Assembly (NCBI GenBank): GCA_937916135.1
Contig: CALFTQ010000095.1
Coordinates: 1 to 38,204, forward strand
Direction: 5' to 3'
Source: an uncultured Verrucomicrobiales bacterium
GTDB lineage: Bacteria > Verrucomicrobiota > Verrucomicrobiia > Verrucomicrobiales > Akkermansiaceae
Length of the DNA: 38,204 nt
In this document: in pieces, positions 16,004 to 23,639 of the stretch
How positions within the stretch are numbered: the stretch's first letter is position 1
Layout: the number at the start of each line of letters is the position of its first letter
Made by a program: the position numbers and the translations under genes
Notes under the pieces: model-generated
Database searches by the model: none
Told to the model about the DNA's origin: nothing
The model's input: only the letters and a program-made list of their open reading frames with translations

Positions 16004-16513
16004 ATGTCGAACACTCAGAAACGTCCGTACCGCACCATCAGTATCATAGTGCCGTTCAACAATCCGTCCACGCGTGAAAAGCAGCAGTGCAATAAAAAGC
16101 TTTACTACCTGCTGCGCTGGCTGAGGTACAGCCTGCACCGGGGAAATGGCAATGCTTACTACCGCGTGGAGCCGCAGGAGGCCCCTGCCGCCATGCCGCA
16201 TGGAGCGTATAGATTGCAGGCTCAGCTGCAGATGAAGATGGATGCTTTCCTCGCATCCGCTCCGTTTGCGGGATTCATCGCCCGCATGCAGGCAGAAGCT
16301 ATTGCGCCAGCAGTATACCTGGTGGAACACAAGACCAACGGAGAAGATGTTGCGCTGCCGCCCATCTGCATCTGCGGGGGCCAGCCAAAACCACTTCCTC
16401 TGCCCATCCCGATGACCGGCACCGAAATCGACCGCTTCCACACCCCCTGTTTTGCCCGGCAGATGCTGACCGCACCGCTCGATAAGCCTGTGGATGAATA
16501 CCCTGTAGAATAA
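16004..16513 (+). CDS. Hypothetical protein, 169 residues
   Basis: I do not recognise this protein. It has a basic N-terminal half with aromatic and Arg/Lys residues (YYLLRWLRYS), a helical middle, and a C-terminal half with CICGG and a Pro-rich loop. No signal peptide or membrane segment is seen, so it is probably cytoplasmic. It has no Shine-Dalgarno sequence, and a -10 box ends 6 nt before the ATG, which suggests a leaderless mRNA. A second small gene follows 9 nt downstream, so the two probably form an operon. They lie between restriction-modification remnants and the structured RNA at 16841. GC content is close to the host average, unlike the AT-rich restriction genes. Confidence 0.55.
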   Translation: MSNTQKRPYRTISIIVPFNNPSTREKQQCNKKLYYLLRWLRYSLHRGNGNAYYRVEPQEAPAAMPHGAYRLQAQLQMKMDAFLASAPFAGFIARMQAEAIAPAVYLVEHKTNGEDVALPPICICGGQPKPLPLPIPMTGTEIDRFHTPCFARQMLTAPLDKPVDEYPVE

Positions 16514-16522
16514 ACACCCCCT

Positions 16523-16810
16523 ATGAAGCAAAAGAAACTGAGATACGGCCGCCCCATGTCGCGGCGCGAGAAATTCATCCTGCGCTGCAGGCTTGCAGCA
16601 GAGGCAGAAGGAGCCCGCCGCCACGAGGAAAAAGTGGCAGGCTACCTCGAAAGCATCCGCCAACGAGCTCTCTGCGTGCAGAACAATGAAGAAGTCCGCT
16701 CCCTTTGCCGCAAAGTGTGGAGCAAGCGGCACTCCTATCCCGCGGCCATCAGCCTGACCGACCGCATCCTGGCAGAACGCCGCGCCGCGGGCGAGCTTTC
16801 CACGCTCTGA
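16523..16810 (+). CDS. Hypothetical basic helical protein, 95 residues
   Basis: This 95-residue protein is very rich in Arg, Lys, Glu and Ala and is predicted almost entirely helical. It has three Cys but no Cys-pair motif, and no membrane segment. The gene starts 9 nt after the stop of the 169-residue gene, which suggests co-transcription. Its character would fit a nucleic-acid-binding or small scaffold protein, but this is a guess from composition. I recognise no family. Confidence 0.5.
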   Translation: MKQKKLRYGRPMSRREKFILRCRLAAEAEGARRHEEKVAGYLESIRQRALCVQNNEEVRSLCRKVWSKRHSYPAAISLTDRILAERRAAGELSTL

Positions 16811-16840
16811 AACCGCCCCCCGAAAATAAGGATAATTTAT

Positions 16841-17094
16841 GTAAATCGGGAACCCGGTTAATTAAATGTGGTAACATGCGGCTGTTCGGAGTAAAATCCG
16901 AGCCGACGGAGAGGCTTGTCGAAGTTAGCTACTCTTGACAAGCCGGCTGGGGGTACACCCGTCTAGGGAACAAGGGAAGAAGAACTTCCCGATTAGAAGT
17001 ATGGGTCACCCCAGCCCCTCCATAGTGGAGGCTCCGCGATTCGTCTCGAATAATTGAAAGGACTAAACGTCCGTAACCGAGAAGGAGACAAGTC
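16841..17094 (+). ncRNA. Structured RNA, probable HEARO/omega RNA (IscB/IsrB-associated)
   Basis: About 255 nt can fold into many consecutive helices: an outer hairpin at 16879-16905 with inner pair CGGA/TCCG; GGCTTGTC (16913-16920) with GACAAGCC (16937-16944); a long-range 8-bp helix GGCTGGGG (16945-16952) with CCCCAGCC (17009-17016) enclosing a GGGAAG/CTTCCC hairpin (16974-16990); CCTCCA/TGGAGG (17017-17031); ATTCG/CGAAT (17039-17051); and GGAC/GTCC (17060-17072). It ends in AAGGAG (17082-17087) just before an ATG at 17095. Size, density of structure, and a 3' end that runs into a ribosome-binding site and start codon fit HEARO RNAs, the guide RNAs of IscB/IsrB nucleases. I assign it from memory of that pattern, without an alignment. 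The guide would be the roughly 16-20 nt just before 16841. No intact iscB or isrB follows. It is not a group II intron: no domain V was found. Confidence 0.6.
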
Positions 17095-17172
17095 ATGTTA
17101 CATCATAAAAAAGAAAAAAGCAAGTCGGTAGAGCCAACTTGTACCCGCAGGAATCGAAGGGTGGCAATATAA
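17095..17172 (+). pseudogene. Truncated ORF directly after the structured RNA
   Basis: The ATG at 17095 has a good Shine-Dalgarno sequence (AAGGAG, 7 nt upstream), but the frame stops after 25 basic residues. Its position is where iscB or isrB starts in HEARO-type loci, yet the residues show no clear IscB N-terminal motif. The next open frame (17132-17386) is in another phase, so this may be a frameshifted or internally deleted gene. Confidence 0.35.
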
Positions 17173-17386
17173 AGCTTATGAAAAAATAAGATTTGAAGAA
17201 ATTGCCCGGCAAAAAGCACAAGGAATACAAGATATTATCTTGCCGCCCGCGTATCCGCATCCACCGCATGACTACCTTGGACTCATTAAACGCAGCGATT
17301 TGAAAGAATCCCCAACTGCATACCCCAACAATCTGGTTATGGAAGTGCTACAAGTAAAAAGCATCTCTCAATTACCATGCAAATAA
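17132..17386 (+). pseudogene. Start-less open frame, gene remnant
   Basis: An 84-codon frame without a usable upstream start codon reads like real protein: it includes WQYKAYEKIRFEEIARQ, a proline-rich AYPHPPHDYLG segment and a normal C-terminal end at a TAA. It overlaps the short ORF at 17095 in a different frame, and a single indel near 17160 would join the two. I cannot name a family. It is either the 3' end of the lost nuclease gene or of another gene interrupted here. Confidence 0.35.
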
Positions 17387-17428
17387 AACAATCTTTCGTT
17401 TACCAGCACACTGTAGCTTTGCAAGACA

Positions 17429-20400
17429 TCACCGCTCCAGCTCGGCTTTGATGAAGGGGGCGGTGGGTGATTTGGCACGGGAGAGCTGTCGCACGGTGCC
17501 CTGGGCGGTAATGGTGCCGCCGGCAGCACCGGCACCGGGGCCTACATCGATGATGTAGTCGGCCTCGCAGATGAGCTCCAGGTTGTGCTCGATGACAACG
17601 ACGGTGTTGCCCATTTCGACCAGGCGGCGGAGCACCTGCACCAGCAGGCGCACATCGTGCGGGTGGAGGCCGATGGTGGGTTCCTCGATGATGTAGAGGT
17701 CCTGCGGCAGGGCCTTGCCCTTGCGGATGGCATTCAGCGCGGCGCGGCGGCCCTTGATGAGCTCGGCCACCAGCTTGATGCGCTGGGCTTCGCCACCGCT
17801 CAGTGTGTTGCTGGCCTGGCCCAGGGTCAGGTAGCCCAGGCCGGTATCGCAGAGCAGGCGCAGCGGGTCGGCCAGGCGCGGCTGGCTGGCGAAGAACTCA
17901 GCAGCTTCCTCCATATCCATGTTGAGCACCTCAGCAATGTTCTTGCCCTTGTAGCGCACCTGGAGGGTGCGTGAGTTGTAGCGCGCGCCGCGGCAGGTCT
18001 CGCAAGGCACGGTACACGGCGGGAGGAAATCCATCTCCTGACGCTGGTAGCCGGTGCCTTTGCAGGCCTCGCAGTGGCCGGCAGCGGTGTTGAAGGAGAA
18101 TCGCCCGGCATCGAAGCCCAGGCGTCGGGCATCCGCACTCTGCGCAAAGAGGGCGCGGATTTCGTTGAAGATGCCTATGTAGGTGGCGGGGGTGCTGCGC
18201 GGGGTCTTGCCCAGGGGCGACTGATCCACCTGGTACAGCGCGCGCACGGAATCCAGCCCCCTGCTCTTTTTCCATGCGGCGCGTTCCTCCCGGGAGATTC
18301 TGCCGCCCAGCGCCTCGCGCACGGCGGGCCCCAGGGTTTCGGTGATGAGCGAGGTCTTGCCCGCGCCGCTGGGGCCGGTCACCACGGTGAAACGGGCGCG
18401 GGGGATGCGCAGGTTCACATTCTTGAGGTTATGCAGGGTGCAGCCTTCAATTTCCAGCCACTCGGCCTCCTTCATGGGCAGGTATTTGCCGCAGCAGGGG
18501 TGTTTCTCGCGGCTCAGCAGGGCACGCCCGGTCACGGAGGCAGGGTTGTGCTCCACCTCATCGAAACTGCCCTGTGCCATAATCTCGCCGCCGTGCACAC
18601 CGGCCGCCGGGCCCAGGTCGATGATGTGGTCGGCGGCGCGCATGGTGTCCTCATCATGCTCCACCACCAGCAGGGTATTGCCGCGCTGCTTCAAATCGGC
18701 CAGGGTGTGCAGCAGACGCTCGTTGTCCTGCGGATGCAGGCCGATGGTCGGTTCATCCAGCACATAGAGCACGCCGCGAAGCTCGGAGCCCAGCTGCGCC
18801 GCCAGGCGGATGCGCTGGGTCTCGCCCCCGGAAAGGGTGGTCGCGGCGCGGTCCAGCGAGAGATAGCCCAGCCCCACGCGCTGCAGGAAACGCAGGCGAG
18901 GCGCAATCTCCGCCATCACGTTGCGGGCAATCTCGGCATCGCGTCCCTCGAATTTCCAGCTTTCCACCACCGGCAGCGCATCATCTGCCGCCAGCTTGCC
19001 GATTTCCGCGATATTCTTCCCGAACAGGGTCACCCCCAAGGCAAAGGGATTCAGGCGCGAGCCGTGGCACACCGGGCAGAGCACGCTTTCCTCCTCCCTG
19101 GCGGCAGCACGCTCCACATCGCGGTCGTATTTGAGCTCCACCTCCAGCTGGCTGAGCTTTTCCTCCGGTTTGGCACCGGCCTTCACCTTGCCCACGCGCC
19201 CGTGGCCCAGGCAGTGCGGACACCAGCCGCGCGGCGAGTTGAAGGAGAAGGTGGAAGGCTCCGGCTCGGCAAAGGATTCGCCGCACTGCGGGCAGGTGAG
19301 GCGCGTGCCGATGAGCTGCTCCTGCTTCCCTTTCAGCAGGCGGATAAAGCCATCCCCCATTTCCAGGGCGCGGGAGACGGTCTCCATAATGCCGGCGTAG
19401 TCCGCCTCAGCTCCGTTCACGGTGATGCGGTTGCCCTGCACGCAGATTTCCGCCAGCACCACATCCACATCGTGGTTGGCGTAGCGATCCAGCGGCGTAA
19501 AAGCATCCGCCGCCACCAGCACGCCGTCTGCCCGCAGGTAGGGATATTTCTTCTTCACCGCCCAGCGGGCCAGGTCGGCATAGTGTCCCTTGCGGTTGCG
19601 CACCACCGGGGCGGCAATCATGAGGCTGGCCGGGCGGGTGGCAATCTCCTGCTGCACCAGCTCCTGAATCTCCGCCGGGGAGCGGCGCCCCACCGGCACC
19701 CGGCACTTCGGGCAGTGCGGCTGCCCCAGCTTCGCATAGAGCAGGCGCAGGAACTGCCAGACCTCCGTCACCGTGCCCACGGTGGACTTGCAGCCGCCAC
19801 GGGAGCGGTTCTGCTCGATGGCCACGGTGGGTGGCAATCCGGTCAGGCGATCGATATCCGGCGTTTCCATCTGCTCGGTGAACTGGCGGGCGTAGGGGCT
19901 CATCACGTCCATGAACCGCTTCTGCCCCTCGGCAAAGATGATATCGAAGGCCAGCGTGCTCTTGCCGCTGCCGGAGAGGCCGGTCACCACGGTCATGGCA
20001 TCGCGGGGGATATCCACATCGATATTCTTCAGCTGGTGGTGGCGCGCGCCGCGCAGGGCAATGACGCCCTCCGGCACGCTGGAGTCGTGCTCCTCTGCGG
20101 CCATGAGCGGCAGCTCGTCATACTCCATCTGCAGCGCATCTGCCAGGAAATGAGCGGTGTAGCCCGCTCCGGTGGCGGCCACTTCCTCGGGGGTGCCCTG
20201 CGCCACCAGCAGACCGCCGCCGGTGCCGCCTTCCGGCCCCAGGTCAATCACGTGGTCGGCGCATTTGATGAGCTCCATGTTGTGCTCAATGACCAGCAGG
20301 GTATTCCCCTGCTCCACCAGGCGGTCGAACACGCGCAGCAGCACCTCCAGGTCGCGGAAGTGGAGCCCGGTGCCAGGTTCATCCAGAATCAGCAGGCGGC

Positions 20401-22945
20401 CCTTGCCCTGCTTTTCGCCGGTGAGGGCATCCACCAGGATGTGCGCGAGCTTCAGTCGCTGGTTCTCGCCGCCGGAAAGCGTGTTGAGCGGCTGCCCTAG
20501 CCCCAGGTGGCCCAGCCCCACATCCACCAGCACCTGCAGGCGGGCGGCAATGCGGCGGGCGCGGGCATTCTTCTCGCGGGCAAAGAGCCGCTGGGCGGTG
20601 GCGATATCCAGCGCGAGCATTTCGGCCATGTTGTAGCCCAGCAGGGTGAGACTGAGGGCCTGCTCCGTATAGCGCGTGCCGTGGCACAGGGCGCAGGGCA
20701 CAAAGATATCGGAAAGGAACTGCATTTCCACCTTTTCCTGCCCCAGACCGGCGCAGCGCGGGCAGCGGCCATCGCCGCTGTTGAAGGAGAAGTAGCCGGG
20801 CTTCAGCCCACGCGCCTGGGCAGCAGGCTCGGCCACGAACAGGGCGCGGATATCCTCGAACACACCGATATACACCGCCGGGGTGCTGCGTGGCGTGCGC
20901 ACGATGGGGCTCTGGTCCACCAGCACCACTTCCTCCACCGCATCCAGCCCGGCAATGCGGCGAACCTTCACCTCGTCCTCGTCATCCAGCGCCTCCGGGT
21001 GCAGGGTGCCGAAGAGCACCTGGCAGGCCAGCGTGCTCTTGCCGCTGCCGGAAACACCGGTGAGGCAGTTGTACACCCCCAGCGGGATTTCCACCGTAAA
21101 ATCGTGCAGGTTGTGGCATTCCGCCCCCTCGATGCGGATGACGCCCTTCCCTTTGCGGCGCCGGGTCGGCACCGGTATGCAGCGGGTGCCGCTCAGGTAC
21201 TGGCCGGTGAGGGATTTCTGGTCCGCCAGAATCCCGCGGGGGTCTCCGGCATACACCAGTTCACCACCGGAGGCACCGCTGCCGGGCCCCATGTCCACCA
21301 GGTAATCCGCCGCCCGCATCACCGCCTCCTCATGCTCCACCACCACCAGGGTATTCCCGCGGTGGGCCAGGCGGCGCATGGCGGCTATCAGGCGGGCGGT
21401 ATCGCGGGCATGCAGGCCGACGGTCGGTTCATCCAGCACAAAAAGCGTTTCTGTCAGCGCCGCGCCCAGACAGGTGGTGAGGCTCACGCGCTCAATCTCG
21501 CCACCGGAAAGCGAGCGGGTCAGGCGGCTGGCCGCTATATAGCCCAGCCCCACCTCGCAGAGGTAGGCCACGCGGCTGCGGAACTCCTTCACCGCCTGCT
21601 CCAGTGAGCGGTCGGCCCCGGTGTGCCCCAGCACATGCTCATCCAGCCAGGGCAGCAGCTCATCCATGGGCAATGCCTGCACCTGAGGCACCGTGAGCCC
21701 GCCGATGGTGAAGGCCAGAGCCTCCGGACGCAGACGCCCGCCGTGGCAATCCGGGCACACGCTGTACACGCGGTAATAGGCCAGGAACACACGCGCGCTG
21801 AGCTTGTGCGCGTGCTTCTCCATGTCATCGAAAATCCCCTTGTAGCCATACCACAGGCCGCGGTCGAACGCCTCCCACACGTCCATATCCCCGGCTTCGC
21901 CGTAGAAAACCCAGTCCTGCTCCTGCTGCGTGAGCTCACACCAGGGCACATTCATGCGCACCGCGCGGGCGCGCTTGTTGGCCCGCACCAGGTCTTTGTA
22001 GCAGGCGGAAAGCGTGGTGGAGGAGAGCATCTTCAGGGCTCCATCGGCTATCGTCTTATCGGGGATGATGCCCTTGTTGTAATCGTAGGTGATGCTGCGG
22101 CCATAGCCCTTGCAGGACGGACAAGCCCCCAGCGGCGAATTGCCGCTGAACAGACCGGGACGCGGCTCCTGCAGCGGGTACCAGTCGCTGCGGAACTGGC
22201 GGGGCTCCTGCCAGCGGCCATCCGCACCGGCACGGGAAACCCAGGCCACATCCTGCCCCAGATGCAGGGCGGTCTCCAGGGCTTCCATCAGGCGGGCGCG
22301 GGAATCGGCCACCAGCTTCACGCGGTCCTGCACCACCAGCCAGTTCTCCAGGCCCAGATCTGCCTCCGTGGCTGCCGAAAGGCGCAGCACTTCCCCGCCG
22401 GCCAGCACACGCAGATAGCCCTGCGCCTCCAGCGCCTGCCGCATTTCATCGAACGTGCCCACCGGGCGCACGGCAAAGCAGACCAGCGCAGATTCCCCGG
22501 GGTGCGCGGCTATGAGTTCATCCGCCACGCCCTGCGGGGTGGCCGGGCGCACCACGTTGCCTGCGGCATCGCGCCCCACGGCCATGCGGGAGAAGATGAG
22601 CTTCAGGTACTCATTCATCCCGGTCATAGTGCCCACGGTGCTGCGCGAGTTCTTCACCGAATTGCGCTGCCCCAGGGCAATCGCAGGCGGCACATTCTCC
22701 ACCGCTTCCACTGCGGGGCGGTCCATACGGTCCATGAACTGGCGCACATAGGGCGAGAAGGTCTCCACATAGCGCCGCTGCCCCTCGGCATATAAGGTGC
22801 TCATGGCCAGAGAGGTCTTGCCGCTGCCGCTCGGCCCGGTCACCACCGTGATGCCCCCCAGCGGTATATCCACATCCACCCCCTTCAGGTTGTGCTCCCG
22901 CGCTCCCCGTATGTGAATCTCTCTGTCCACGCCCTGTTGATTCAT
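17429..22945 (-). CDS. uvrA: Tandem-fused excinuclease ABC subunit UvrA
   Basis: This 1838-residue protein is two complete UvrA units in one chain, about twice the usual 940-950 residues. UvrA is the ATP-driven damage sensor of nucleotide excision repair that loads UvrB. Four ABC ATPase modules are present, with Walker A motifs near residues 38, 628, 990 and 1525 and signature motifs LSGGEI, LSGGEN, LSGGET and LSGGEA near 475, 822, 1370 and 1715. Each half has CxxC zinc-module pairs, for example CPSC/CPDC and CPKC/CPQC. The last Walker B reads IIEEPTIGLHP rather than the LDEP of the other three. Chlamydial UvrA is similarly doubled, which supports a PVC-superphylum host. A candidate promoter implies a leaderless mRNA. 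The fold probably forms an intramolecular version of the UvrA dimer. Confidence 0.95.
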   Translation of the reverse strand: MNQQGVDREIHIRGAREHNLKGVDVDIPLGGITVVTGPSGSGKTSLAMSTLYAEGQRRYVETFSPYVRQFMDRMDRPAVEAVENVPPAIALGQRNSVKNSRSTVGTMTGMNEYLKLIFSRMAVGRDAAGNVVRPATPQGVADELIAAHPGESALVCFAVRPVGTFDEMRQALEAQGYLRVLAGGEVLRLSAATEADLGLENWLVVQDRVKLVADSRARLMEALETALHLGQDVAWVSRAGADGRWQEPRQFRSDWYPLQEPRPGLFSGNSPLGACPSCKGYGRSITYDYNKGIIPDKTIADGALKMLSSTTLSACYKDLVRANKRARAVRMNVPWCELTQQEQDWVFYGEAGDMDVWEAFDRGLWYGYKGIFDDMEKHAHKLSARVFLAYYRVYSVCPDCHGGRLRPEALAFTIGGLTVPQVQALPMDELLPWLDEHVLGHTGADRSLEQAVKEFRSRVAYLCEVGLGYIAASRLTRSLSGGEIERVSLTTCLGAALTETLFVLDEPTVGLHARDTARLIAAMRRLAHRGNTLVVVEHEEAVMRAADYLVDMGPGSGASGGELVYAGDPRGILADQKSLTGQYLSGTRCIPVPTRRRKGKGVIRIEGAECHNLHDFTVEIPLGVYNCLTGVSGSGKSTLACQVLFGTLHPEALDDEDEVKVRRIAGLDAVEEVVLVDQSPIVRTPRSTPAVYIGVFEDIRALFVAEPAAQARGLKPGYFSFNSGDGRCPRCAGLGQEKVEMQFLSDIFVPCALCHGTRYTEQALSLTLLGYNMAEMLALDIATAQRLFAREKNARARRIAARLQVLVDVGLGHLGLGQPLNTLSGGENQRLKLAHILVDALTGEKQGKGRLLILDEPGTGLHFRDLEVLLRVFDRLVEQGNTLLVIEHNMELIKCADHVIDLGPEGGTGGGLLVAQGTPEEVAATGAGYTAHFLADALQMEYDELPLMAAEEHDSSVPEGVIALRGARHHQLKNIDVDIPRDAMTVVTGLSGSGKSTLAFDIIFAEGQKRFMDVMSPYARQFTEQMETPDIDRLTGLPPTVAIEQNRSRGGCKSTVGTVTEVWQFLRLLYAKLGQPHCPKCRVPVGRRSPAEIQELVQQEIATRPASLMIAAPVVRNRKGHYADLARWAVKKKYPYLRADGVLVAADAFTPLDRYANHDVDVVLAEICVQGNRITVNGAEADYAGIMETVSRALEMGDGFIRLLKGKQEQLIGTRLTCPQCGESFAEPEPSTFSFNSPRGWCPHCLGHGRVGKVKAGAKPEEKLSQLEVELKYDRDVERAAAREEESVLCPVCHGSRLNPFALGVTLFGKNIAEIGKLAADDALPVVESWKFEGRDAEIARNVMAEIAPRLRFLQRVGLGYLSLDRAATTLSGGETQRIRLAAQLGSELRGVLYVLDEPTIGLHPQDNERLLHTLADLKQRGNTLLVVEHDEDTMRAADHIIDLGPAAGVHGGEIMAQGSFDEVEHNPASVTGRALLSREKHPCCGKYLPMKEAEWLEIEGCTLHNLKNVNLRIPRARFTVVTGPSGAGKTSLITETLGPAVREALGGRISREERAAWKKSRGLDSVRALYQVDQSPLGKTPRSTPATYIGIFNEIRALFAQSADARRLGFDAGRFSFNTAAGHCEACKGTGYQRQEMDFLPPCTVPCETCRGARYNSRTLQVRYKGKNIAEVLNMDMEEAAEFFASQPRLADPLRLLCDTGLGYLTLGQASNTLSGGEAQRIKLVAELIKGRRAALNAIRKGKALPQDLYIIEEPTIGLHPHDVRLLVQVLRRLVEMGNTVVVIEHNLELICEADYIIDVGPGAGAAGGTITAQGTVRQLSRAKSPTAPFIKAELER

Positions 22946-22951
22946 AGAATT

Positions 22952-22980
22952 ATTCTAAACTAGCAAAACGCCAAATACAA
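22952..22980 (-). promoter_or_regulatory. uvrA promoter, leaderless geometry
   Basis: On the minus strand, TTGTAT (22975-22980) and TAGAAT (22952-22957) are 17 nt apart, and the -10 box ends 6 nt before the uvrA ATG (22943-22945). The transcription start would fall on the start codon. The -10 region TTAGAATAATTC is nearly identical to that of the distal pflB promoter. Confidence 0.7.
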
Positions 22981-23021
22981 GTCGAATTTGTGTCTGTGGG
23001 CACTCAGAAAACGATAATTCT

Positions 23022-23043
23022 TTGTCGAAGCACGGGACTTCAG
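23022..23043. repeat. Half copy of the 32372-32442 inverted repeat
   Basis: The sequence TGTCGAAGCACGGGACTTCAG matches one arm of the long inverted repeat at 32372-32442 except for one base. It lies between the divergent uvrA and 23127 promoters, in non-coding DNA. Confidence 0.6.
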
Positions 23044-23075
23044 ACCTGATTAAACGTACCGAGCTGCAATTAAGC

Positions 23076-23104
23076 TGGACTGCTGGCTGTAAACATGCTA
23101 GCTT
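23076..23104 (+). promoter_or_regulatory. Candidate promoter for the gene at 23127
   Basis: TGGACT (23076-23081) and TAGCTT (23099-23104) are 17 nt apart. GGAGG at about 23116-23120 then serves the ATG at 23127. The boxes are weaker matches than others in the window. Confidence 0.4.
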
Positions 23105-23126
23105 ATGAAGCGAACGGAGGCACACC

Positions 23127-23639
23127 ATGGCAAAACTGGACTGGCTGGAAAACAATGCATACACGAGGCTGCAGAACCGAAGCGCAAACCTGTGGGGAGC
23201 GCTGGTTTTCCTGCTGATTGCCCTGCTGTGGGGCTGGCCGGTATTCCACCTCTGGCAGGATACCTGCTACATTCTGCAGGCGGATGCCAATGCCACCGTG
23301 GAGGGCTATGTGGAGCGGATAACGGGCCGCGGCGCAAAACGAGGCAGCATCGAAGCTCATATCGAATACAAGGGCCAGAACTACACCGTGCGTCGCATGG
23401 GCCAAAGCTTCACCAACCCTATGTACGAGGATGCCCGCGAGAGCCGCCGCGTAACTGTATACGTGAACCGGAATAATCCGAGCGAATCCGTGATGAGCCT
23501 GGGGATTCCTGCAGAGCATTGGATAGGAATCACCGTGTTCAGCCTTGCGGAACTGGGGCTGCTGGGAGCCTCCCTGTATTTCTTCCGTTTTTATTGCCGC
23601 AACCGCCGGGAGGAAAAAGAAACTGAGCAAGACATCTGA
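23127..23639 (+). CDS. DUF3592-like membrane protein
   Basis: The 170-residue protein has a transmembrane segment at about residues 22-45, a predicted beta-rich domain between, and a second transmembrane segment near 132-155. The middle contains a tyrosine-rich stretch (IEYKGQNYTVRR) and the VYVNRNNPSESV motif, as seen in DUF3592 proteins, whose function is unknown. The start at 23127 is chosen for its GGAGG site. The stop overlaps the start of the next gene by one base (TGATG), so the two are co-translated. Confidence 0.65.
   Translation: MAKLDWLENNAYTRLQNRSANLWGALVFLLIALLWGWPVFHLWQDTCYILQADANATVEGYVERITGRGAKRGSIEAHIEYKGQNYTVRRMGQSFTNPMYEDARESRRVTVYVNRNNPSESVMSLGIPAEHWIGITVFSLAELGLLGASLYFFRFYCRNRREEKETEQDI

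Noticed and set aside
16841..17094. Group II intron or cobalamin-type riboswitch for the structured RNA
   Set aside because: No domain V-like hairpin or reverse transcriptase, no B12 box, and no regulated gene behind it that would fit.
17115..17165. Possible tRNA-like segment (GGTAGAGC and CTTGTA resemble parts of tRNA-Thr)
   Set aside because: No acceptor stem, no T arm and wrong spacing; the similarity is short and probably chance.
12430..17400. CRISPR array or integrase-flanked genomic island
   Set aside because: No regularly spaced repeats, no integrase and no tRNA attachment site were seen.
18074..20500. Long plus-strand open frames opposite uvrA
   Set aside because: Antisense shadow of the strongly conserved uvrA coding sequence.
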